Part shown: in pieces, positions 17,686 to 24,227 of the stretch
Layout of the letters: every line of letters starts with the position of its first letter
Numbering within the stretch: the first letter of the stretch is position 1
DNA from: Sphingobium xenophagum NBRC 107872
Lineage (GTDB): Bacteria > Pseudomonadota > Alphaproteobacteria > Sphingomonadales > Sphingomonadaceae
Reading direction: 5' to 3'
NCBI RefSeq assembly: GCF_000367345.1
Contig: NZ_BARE01000021.1
Span: forward strand, 1-47,138
DNA length: 47,138 nt
Notes under the pieces: generated by a model
What the model saw: only the letters and a program-made list of their open reading frames with translations
Databases searched by the model: none
What the model was told of the DNA's origin: nothing
Position numbers and translations under genes: made by a program

Positions 17686-17692
17686 TGTTGTT

Positions 17693-18643
17693 ATGCAAAA
17701 GGCAAAAGTCGGCGTCCTGATCTCCGGTCGCGGGTCCAACATGGCGGCGCTGCTCTATGCGGCCAAGGCGGAAAGCTGCCCCTATGAGATCATACTGGTC
17801 GCCGCCAACGATCCCGATGCCGCTGGCCTGACGCTGGCCGCTGCGGAGGGGATCCCCACCTTCGGCCAGAGCCATAAAGGCCATAAGCGCGCGGAATTCG
17901 ACCGGATCATCGACGCAAAGCTGCGCGCGGCGGGCGCGCAATATGTGGCGCTGGCGGGCTATATGCGCCTGCTGTCGCCCGAATTCGTGTCGGGTTGGGA
18001 AGGCCGAATGCTCAACATCCACCCCAGCCTGCTGCCCAAATATAAGGGGCTGGACACCCACCAGCGCGCTATCGACGCGGGCGACAGCCATGCCGGTTGC
18101 TCGGTCCATATCGTCACCGCCGAACTGGACGATGGCCCGGTGCTGGGCCAGACCGCCGTCGCTATCCTGCCCGGCGACACCGCCGACAGCCTGGCCGCCC
18201 GCATCCTCATCGCCGAACATCAGCTCTATTCCCGCACGCTGGCCGATTTCGTCACCCGCGAGCGCCAGCCCGACTGGCTGCTCAACAAGGTCCGCGAAAG
18301 CGCGCTGGCCCTGCCGCAGGCGGACGAGATCGTTTCGCACGGCATGCCCTGCTTCGGCATCGTCAAGGGCAAGAAATTCGCCTATTTCACCCGCGACCAT
18401 CATGGCGACGGCATCATTGCCCTGCTGGTCAAAACCACCGCGCCAGAAGAACAGGCCAGCCTGATCGAAGCCGATCCGGCCCGCTATTACCGCCCCGCCT
18501 ATTTCGGCAATGAATGGGTCGGCATCCGGCTGGACCTTGGCGACACGGACTGGGACCATGTGGCGCAACGGCTGCGCGAAAGCTGGCGTCAGGTCGCTCC
18601 GCGCAAGTTGCTTGGCCTCATGGACATTGCGGACGAATTCTGA
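17693..18643 (+). CDS. purN: Phosphoribosylglycinamide formyltransferase fused to a YjbR/MmcQ domain
   Basis: The N-terminal part (about 1-195) transfers a formyl group from 10-formyl-THF to GAR in purine synthesis. It shows 'VLISGRGSNMAAL' at the phosphate-binding start, the catalytic N108 and H110 in MLNIHPSLLPKYKGLDTH, and D146 in 'TAELDDGPV'. Family enzymes are usually about 190-215 residues long, but this one has 316. The extra part (about 200-310: 'RESALALPQADEIVSHGMPCFGIVKGKKFAYF' to 'ESWRQVAPRKLLGL') matches the MmcQ/YjbR fold of double-wing DNA-binding-like proteins, whose role here is unknown. Start ATG 17693 directly follows the inverted repeat and lacks a clear ribosome site. Confidence 0.9.
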   Translation: MQKAKVGVLISGRGSNMAALLYAAKAESCPYEIILVAANDPDAAGLTLAAAEGIPTFGQSHKGHKRAEFDRIIDAKLRAAGAQYVALAGYMRLLSPEFVSGWEGRMLNIHPSLLPKYKGLDTHQRAIDAGDSHAGCSVHIVTAELDDGPVLGQTAVAILPGDTADSLAARILIAEHQLYSRTLADFVTRERQPDWLLNKVRESALALPQADEIVSHGMPCFGIVKGKKFAYFTRDHHGDGIIALLVKTTAPEEQASLIEADPARYYRPAYFGNEWVGIRLDLGDTDWDHVAQRLRESWRQVAPRKLLGLMDIADEF

Positions 18644-18684
18644 CCCCTTCCCTTTGCCCGGCCGGATCACCATAGAGTGGAGCC

Positions 18685-19623
18685 ATGACCGACACGCCCG
18701 CATCCGCCCCAGAGGCCGCCATCGAGATCCGCAATCTCACCAAAATCTACAAGGGCGGCAAGCGCGCGCTCGACGGCATGAACCTGTCGATCCCGCGCGG
18801 CCAGATTTACGGTCTGCTCGGCCCCAATGGCGCAGGCAAATCGACGACGATCAATATCCTGGCGGGCATGGTCAACAAGACCTCGGGCACAGCGCGCATC
18901 TGGGGCTTCGACACGGACGTCAATCCGCGCAACGCGAAAAACTCCATCGGCATCGTGCCGCAGGAAATCGTGTTCGACCCCTTCTTCACGCCCTTCGAGA
19001 CGCTGGAAAATCAGGCCGGCTATTATGGCGTGCCCAAGGGTCAGCGCCGATCGATGGAATTGCTGCGTGCCGTTCATCTGGAGGACAAGGCGCACGCCTA
19101 TGCCCGCACATTGTCAGGCGGCATGAAGCGTCGCCTGCTGGTGGCCAAGGCGATGGTCCATTCCCCCCCGATCCTGGTGCTCGATGAGCCGACTGCGGGC
19201 GTCGACGTGCAATTGCGCCAGCAACTCTGGGCCTATGTGCGCGAACTCAATGCGCTGGGCGTCACCATCGTCTTGACGACCCATTATCTGGAAGAGGCCG
19301 AGGAACTGTGCGACCGCATCGGCATCATCAACCATGGCCGCCTGATCGCCGACAAGCCGACCCGCGAACTGGTCGACATGGCGCAGGAAAAGGTGGTGCA
19401 GGTGACCGTGGACCGCGACATTACGACCCCGCCCGACGCCCCCTGTTTCGAGAAGGTCGAACGATCGGGCGACCGCACGCTGACCATCACCTACCTCAAG
19501 GACCGCGCCAATGCGGGCCAGGTGCTCAGCGCCGTGCAGGCCAGCGGCCTGGCGATCGTCGACGTCGTGACGCGCGACCCGGACCTGGAGGATGTGTTCC
19601 TCAATCTGACGGCGGCGGCGTGA
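18685..19623 (+). CDS. ABC-2-type transporter ATP-binding protein
   Basis: ATPase subunit of an exporter, possibly for a polysaccharide, lipid or drug. The 312 residues carry Walker A GPNGAGKST (46-54), the signature LSGGM (143-147), Walker B ILVLDEP (163-169) and the switch His H200 in 'LTTHYLEEAEEL'. A C-terminal accessory domain follows (about 230-312). The closest general type is the YadG/CcmA-like group, which normally has an ABC-2 permease gene directly downstream. Here the next gene is an unrelated small protein, so the membrane partner must be encoded elsewhere. It follows purN after 41 bases and could be read from the same transcript. Confidence 0.85.
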   Translation: MTDTPASAPEAAIEIRNLTKIYKGGKRALDGMNLSIPRGQIYGLLGPNGAGKSTTINILAGMVNKTSGTARIWGFDTDVNPRNAKNSIGIVPQEIVFDPFFTPFETLENQAGYYGVPKGQRRSMELLRAVHLEDKAHAYARTLSGGMKRRLLVAKAMVHSPPILVLDEPTAGVDVQLRQQLWAYVRELNALGVTIVLTTHYLEEAEELCDRIGIINHGRLIADKPTRELVDMAQEKVVQVTVDRDITTPPDAPCFEKVERSGDRTLTITYLKDRANAGQVLSAVQASGLAIVDVVTRDPDLEDVFLNLTAAA

Positions 19624-19641
19624 TTTTGAAGGAGAAGGATC

Positions 19642-20181
19642 GTGGGCTTTAAAATCTCGTGGCTGGCTTTTGACGCCATCGAAAAAGCAACGATGCTGGA
19701 TGCCTTGGGATTCCGGGATACCGGTGAAGCCGACGAGGCAAATGAAAGCCCTTTTTCGGCCGTTCAATTGCGTAATGGCTGGAGCATAATATGGTCCAAC
19801 GACTTTGAATGGGCAGCCACCCAGCCCGTTAAATCATCCTTTCCAACCAAGCGCGCCATCAGCTGCCAATTGCATGAAGGCTTAATGTATAGCGCCACAC
19901 ACGGCGCTGACGACGGAATTGAGCTGTGGAGCGTGGTCCATGATGCGCAGCAATCGCTGCATGACCTTTCGATTTCCGGCAATCCACCCCCGGAATTGTT
20001 GCCTATCAAGGACAAGCTGTTTTTGGACCAGAAAAGTGAAGATGCCGGAAGCGCAGAAGTAGATTTCATTTTCGACATTCCGATCGAACTTGCTGCCAGC
20101 ATTACCGGTTTTCGCCATGATTTGTGGGAAATAGACGGCTATCGGCCCGACTGGACTGTCATCGAAAGAAAGTCGGCCTGA
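19642..20181 (+). CDS. Uncharacterised 179-residue protein, AT-richer than neighbours
   Basis: I do not recognise a named family. The start is GTG 19642 with a strong AAGGAGAAGG site 3-12 bases ahead, which supports real translation. The product looks soluble: no signal peptide or membrane helix, many acidic residues, and a globular pattern opening 'MGFKISWLAFDAIEKATMLDALGFRDTGE'. 'CQLHEGLMYSATHG' and 'ELWSVVHDAQQSLHDL' suggest a beta-rich core, and the end reads 'FDIPIELAASITGFRHDLWE'. Codon choice (aat, aaa, ttt and tta in numbers) is unlike the flanking GC-rich genes, which suggests acquisition from another source. It sits 18 bases after the ABC ATPase. Confidence 0.7.
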   Translation: MGFKISWLAFDAIEKATMLDALGFRDTGEADEANESPFSAVQLRNGWSIIWSNDFEWAATQPVKSSFPTKRAISCQLHEGLMYSATHGADDGIELWSVVHDAQQSLHDLSISGNPPPELLPIKDKLFLDQKSEDAGSAEVDFIFDIPIELAASITGFRHDLWEIDGYRPDWTVIERKSA

Positions 20182-20223
20182 CGCGAACTGTCATTCTGCG
20201 GTAACGCCGCAATCTTCAATCAC

Positions 20224-20245
20224 CCCCTCCCGCCTGCGGGAGGGG
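20224..20245. repeat. GC-rich 10-bp hairpin before nadB
   Basis: cccctcccgc and gcgggagggg form a perfect 10-bp stem with a 2-base centre. It lies 28 bases ahead of the nadB start codon and 42 bases after the preceding stop. It belongs to the same general class of short 'cccctccc' intergenic palindromes as the 19-bp repeats, but differs in sequence. It may be a transcript-end hairpin for the upstream gene. Confidence 0.6.
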
Positions 20246-20273
20246 AGTAAATAAGAAGCAGCAAGACCACATA

Positions 20274-21878
20274 ATGCCCACAACAACCCACGACGTCATC
20301 ATCATCGGCTCCGGCGCTGCGGGGCTGACGGCCGCCATCAACCTCGCGCAGGATCGCAAGGTGCTGGTGCTGGCCAAGGGCGCGCTCGATGGTGGGTCGA
20401 CCAACTGGGCGCAGGGCGGCATTGCCGCCGTACTCGACGCCGGTGACAGTTTCGAGGCGCATGTCGAAGATACGATGGTCGCGGGCGCTGGCCTCAATGA
20501 TCGCGCCACGGTCGAGTTCGTCGTGTCCGAAGCGCCTGCCGCGATCGAGCGCCTCGCCAAACTCGGCGTTCCGTTCAACGCAGGTGAGGATTTCGGCGAT
20601 CGCTGGCATCTGACGCGCGAGGGCGGGCACAGCCATCGCCGCATCGTCCATGTCGATGATGCCACCGGCCATGCGGTGCAGGTCGCCCTGCTGAAGGCCG
20701 CCCGCGCCAATCCCAACATCACCCTGATCGACGATCTGATCGCGATCGACCTCATCACCTCCCGCCATGGCGAGCGCTATTCGGGCGATGGCCATGTCTG
20801 GGGCGTCTATGCCTTCAACAAGAAGACCAAGCATGTCGATGCGCTGCTGGGCAAGGCGACGATCCTGTGCACCGGGGGCGCGGGCCGCACCTATCTTTTC
20901 TCCACTGCCCCGCGCGGCGCGACCGGGGATGGCATCGCCATGGCCTGGCGTGCAGGTTGCCGCGTGTCGAACATGGAAATGAACCAGTTCCACCCGACCT
21001 GCCTCTATAATCTGGAGGTCAAGAATTTCCTTATCACCGAAGCGGTGCGCGGCGAAGGCGGGCATCTGAAACTGCCGCCTGGCGTACCCGGCGGCGGCGA
21101 GCGCTTCATGCCCCGCTTCGACCCGCGCGAGGAACTGGCCCCGCGTGACGTGGTGGCCCGCGCCATCGACCATGAAATCAAGCGGCTGGGCCTCGATTAC
21201 GTCCATCTCGACATCAGCCACAAGCCGCCAGAGTTTGTGCGGCAGCATTTCCCGACCATCTATGCCCGGCTGCTGGACTTGGACATCGACATTACCAAGG
21301 AGCCGATTCCGGTCGTCCCCGCGCAACATTATACCTGCGGCGGCGTGGTGATCGACCTGGATGGCCGCACCGACCTGCCGGGTCTCTATGCCGCGGGCGA
21401 AGTGACCGAAAGCGGCCTCCATGGCGCCAATCGCCTGGCGTCCAACTCGCTGCTCGAATGTTTCGTGTTCGGCGAAGCCGCCGCCAAACATATCCGCCGT
21501 CACTGGGACGAATTGCCCGCCCCGCCGCCCATCCGGCCATGGGACGAAAGCCGCGTGACCAACAGCGACGAAGAAGTCATCGTCCAGCATAACTGGAAAG
21601 AGATTCGTCGCTTCATGTGGGATTATGTCGGCATCGTCCGCACCACCAAGCGGCTGGAACGCGCCCAGCACCGCGTCGCCCTGCTGGCGCAGGAGGTCGA
21701 TGATTATTACGGCAATTTCCGCGTCACGCCGGACTTGATCGAATTACGCAACCTGCTGGAAGTCGCCCGGCTGGTCGTGCGCTCCGCACTCCATCGCAAG
21801 GAAAGCCGGGGATTGCATTATACCCTCGATTATCCCGACATGCTGGAAAAGGCGGTCGACACGGTGCTGACGCCGTAA
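20274..21878 (+). CDS. nadB: L-aspartate oxidase
   Basis: FAD enzyme that oxidises L-aspartate to iminoaspartate, the first step of de novo NAD synthesis. The 534 residues show the FAD-binding GSGAAG (12-17), 'GGSTNWAQGGIAAVL', the substrate-site 'LTREGGHSHRRIVHVDDATG' region, 'EMNQFHPTCLY', and GANRLASNSLLE (384-395), whose 'LASNSLLE' form separates NadB from succinate dehydrogenase flavoproteins. A C-terminal helical domain ends 'RSALHRKESRGLHYTLDYP'. nadA and nadC are not adjacent. The start at 20274 gives the expected dinucleotide fold near the N-terminus. Confidence 0.96.
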   Translation: MPTTTHDVIIIGSGAAGLTAAINLAQDRKVLVLAKGALDGGSTNWAQGGIAAVLDAGDSFEAHVEDTMVAGAGLNDRATVEFVVSEAPAAIERLAKLGVPFNAGEDFGDRWHLTREGGHSHRRIVHVDDATGHAVQVALLKAARANPNITLIDDLIAIDLITSRHGERYSGDGHVWGVYAFNKKTKHVDALLGKATILCTGGAGRTYLFSTAPRGATGDGIAMAWRAGCRVSNMEMNQFHPTCLYNLEVKNFLITEAVRGEGGHLKLPPGVPGGGERFMPRFDPREELAPRDVVARAIDHEIKRLGLDYVHLDISHKPPEFVRQHFPTIYARLLDLDIDITKEPIPVVPAQHYTCGGVVIDLDGRTDLPGLYAAGEVTESGLHGANRLASNSLLECFVFGEAAAKHIRRHWDELPAPPPIRPWDESRVTNSDEEVIVQHNWKEIRRFMWDYVGIVRTTKRLERAQHRVALLAQEVDDYYGNFRVTPDLIELRNLLEVARLVVRSALHRKESRGLHYTLDYPDMLEKAVDTVLTP

Positions 21879-21992
21879 AAAAATGGCGCGGTCGCCGGGT
21901 CGGCGCCGCGCCTCAAGGTGGAGGAGGGAGACGCTGGAAGCGCATCCGATTTCCGCCCTAGCCCTCTCGCTCGCACCACGCTTTGACGCCTA

Positions 21993-22838
21993 TCAAATAT
22001 CCTTGAGGAAAGCACCGAGTGCGGCCTGAAAGCGTGCAGGCTGATCCGCCATCACCATATGACCGCTGGGGCCAATGGCGCGCAGCACGGCATCTTTCTT
22101 GGGGGCATAGGCGCTGCGGAACCGGCTGGTGATGACCGCTGCCTGCTCCCGGTCCGCGCCGACCGCATAGACTATCTCAAGCGGGATAGAGAGTCGCGCG
22201 AGTTGCGGGCCAAGATCGATATTGGCCAGATCGCGCAGGGCGTTGGCAATGACTTCGGGATCGCTGCCTCTGGCGCCGGGCGCCTGGCCCACAATCTGCG
22301 CCAGATAGCGTCTCCCCGCGACTGTCCCGGTCAGATAGCCGCCAAGCTGGTCCGCCAGAAAGCCAAGGCCGCTGGCAGTGCCGCCGACAATCGCCGCCCC
22401 GGCTGGCAGCATGTCGACCACCATTGCCCGGCCAGCCACGCCCTTCAGCCCCACCATCATCGCCAGCGTGCCGCCCATCGAATGCCCCACGATCGCCGGG
22501 CGTTTCAGGCCAGAGACCGTGATGTAGCGGGCAATTTCGTCGGCCAGCGGCTGAACCAGCGGGCCGCTGGCATTGGCATCCGCCGCCAACCCTGCAAAGC
22601 CGCGCACCTGAACCAGATGGAAGCGATAGCCTGGCATCGCGCCCAGCACCCCGTTCCAGATGCCCGGACCACTGGCAAGGCCGGGGATCAGCAGCACGTC
22701 CCGCCCTGCCCCCCGTACCGTCACCGCGATCCGGCGCGAGGTAAAGGGCGCGGCCTGCGCCGTCCCGCTCCACATCAGGCCGCTCGCCGCGAGCATCCCG
22801 CCGAGCAGCGTCCGCCTGTCCATGCCATTGTCCATCAT
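21993..22838 (-). CDS. Exported alpha/beta-hydrolase
   Basis: Serine hydrolase of unknown substrate, predicted to be periplasmic. The N-terminus 'MDRRTLLGGMLAASGLMWSGTAQAA' is a signal peptide with a twin-arginine pair, cleaved near residue 30. The core shows an oxyanion region 'LLIPGLASGPGIW', the nucleophile elbow GHSMGG (S120), an acid candidate D229 in 'YAVGADREQ' and the catalytic H260 in 'GPSGHMVM'. The length of 281 residues fits the fold with a small cap (about 140-200). It is a single gene between the ends of nadB and the lactamase-like gene, facing nadB. Confidence 0.8.
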   Translation of the reverse strand: MMDNGMDRRTLLGGMLAASGLMWSGTAQAAPFTSRRIAVTVRGAGRDVLLIPGLASGPGIWNGVLGAMPGYRFHLVQVRGFAGLAADANASGPLVQPLADEIARYITVSGLKRPAIVGHSMGGTLAMMVGLKGVAGRAMVVDMLPAGAAIVGGTASGLGFLADQLGGYLTGTVAGRRYLAQIVGQAPGARGSDPEVIANALRDLANIDLGPQLARLSIPLEIVYAVGADREQAAVITSRFRSAYAPKKDAVLRAIGPSGHMVMADQPARFQAALGAFLKDI

Positions 22839-23008
22839 GCCGCCCTATTGCCGCTGCGCCGCTTAACCGCAACTGAGCGGAAGCGGTTTCGTGCCGGTTC
22901 CCCGTTAAGCCTCCTTACATCGCATTTGTGGAATCATTCGTCGCATCGGCCTTGCCCGCCAACCGGGCGGCTGACCCTAAATGGCACTTGCAGAGTGCGG
23001 GGAATGAA

Positions 23009-24142
23009 ATGAGATCGAATGATAGCCGGGGCGGTTCTGCGCGCCTGGTCCTGTTGATGGCGGCGCTGTCCGCCTGCGTAAGCGCCCCCGAACCGCGCCC
23101 GGCGCAGGCTGCCGCCGCCGCGCCCAAGGGCGTGCAGCCCACGACCAACACCTGGCCGATCCGCAAGGTCGCCAACCCGCCGCTGCCCTACAGGGACATC
23201 GACCAGACCGAAACGCCCTCCCCCGCGCTGGTCAGCGTCGTGCGCAATCTGGGGCAAAGTTTCCGGGGCAAGGTGGGCATCGCCGTTCGCAGGATCGGCG
23301 CGGACTGGACCGTGGCATGGAATGGCAATGCGCTGTTCCCGCAGCAGAGCGTGTCCAAACTTTGGGTCGCGATGACGTTCCTGGACGCTGTCGACCGGGG
23401 CAAGCTGCGCCTGGCGGACACCACGACCATCACCCGCAACGACCTGACCCTGTTTCACCAGCCGACCGCCGCGATGGTCGGGACCAACGGCTGGACCACC
23501 AGCTATTCCGACCTGATGCGCCGGGCCATGACGCAAAGCGACAACACCGCCAACGACACGCTGCTGCGCGCGGTCGGCGGGCCGGACGCCGTGCGTGGCT
23601 TTCTGGCGCGGCGGATGATCAAGGACATCCGCTTTGGTCCGGGCGAAAGGCTGCTGCAATCGGCGACGGCGGGGCTCGACTGGCGGCAGGATTATGCGAT
23701 CGGCCGCAACTTCTACACTGCCCGCGCAAGGGTGCCGATGGCTGCGCGGGTGAAGGCGCTGGACAATTACCTCGCCAGCCCGCCCGATGGGGCGGCGCCC
23801 GCCGCGATCGTCCAGGCGCTGGCAAGGCTGAAACAGGGCGATATGCTATCGTCCGCATCTTCCCGCCTGCTGCTGTCGATCATGTCGGAAGCCAAGACCG
23901 GGCCGCAGCGGATCAAGGGCGGGGTGCCGCCGGGCTGGTCCTATCTGCACAAAACCGGGACCGGCCAGGATCTGCCGCCACGCTCCACCGGATATAATGA
24001 TGTCGGCATCATGACTGCGCCTGATGGCACCAGCTACGCGGTCGCCGTGATGATCGGCAGCACCACCGTTTCCATCCCGGAACGCTGGGCGCTGATGCAG
24101 GCTGTGGCAAAGGCCGTCGCGGCGAACCACGAGCCGAAATGA
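23009..24142 (+). CDS. Class A beta-lactamase-like serine hydrolase (lipoprotein)
   Basis: Predicted envelope lipoprotein of the serine beta-lactamase/PBP fold. With ATG 23009 (GGGGA just upstream) the lipobox LSAC puts the lipidated Cys at 23. The three penicillin-recognition motifs are present: SVSK at 114-117, SDN at 177-179 and KTG at 315-317. An omega-loop candidate E213-R-L-L-Q217 sits at the right distance to stand for the E-x-x-L-N of class A enzymes, with Gln for Asn. The distance from SDN to KTG is about 35 residues longer than in typical class A enzymes. It could be a true beta-lactamase or a non-hydrolysing relative; activity cannot be judged from sequence. Confidence 0.8.
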   Translation: MRSNDSRGGSARLVLLMAALSACVSAPEPRPAQAAAAAPKGVQPTTNTWPIRKVANPPLPYRDIDQTETPSPALVSVVRNLGQSFRGKVGIAVRRIGADWTVAWNGNALFPQQSVSKLWVAMTFLDAVDRGKLRLADTTTITRNDLTLFHQPTAAMVGTNGWTTSYSDLMRRAMTQSDNTANDTLLRAVGGPDAVRGFLARRMIKDIRFGPGERLLQSATAGLDWRQDYAIGRNFYTARARVPMAARVKALDNYLASPPDGAAPAAIVQALARLKQGDMLSSASSRLLLSIMSEAKTGPQRIKGGVPPGWSYLHKTGTGQDLPPRSTGYNDVGIMTAPDGTSYAVAVMIGSTTVSIPERWALMQAVAKAVAANHEPK

Positions 24143-24227
24143 GATAAGGGCACGCGCCGGTGACGCGGGGTTTGATTGATCGGGTCCGGCCGCCGGACTT
24201 TCTGTCGACCTGACGACTGGAGGGAGG

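Noticed and set aside
20274..21878. Succinate dehydrogenase or fumarate reductase flavoprotein instead of NadB
   Set aside because: The length of 534 residues, the GANRLASNSLLE motif and the absence of other sdh genes favour L-aspartate oxidase.
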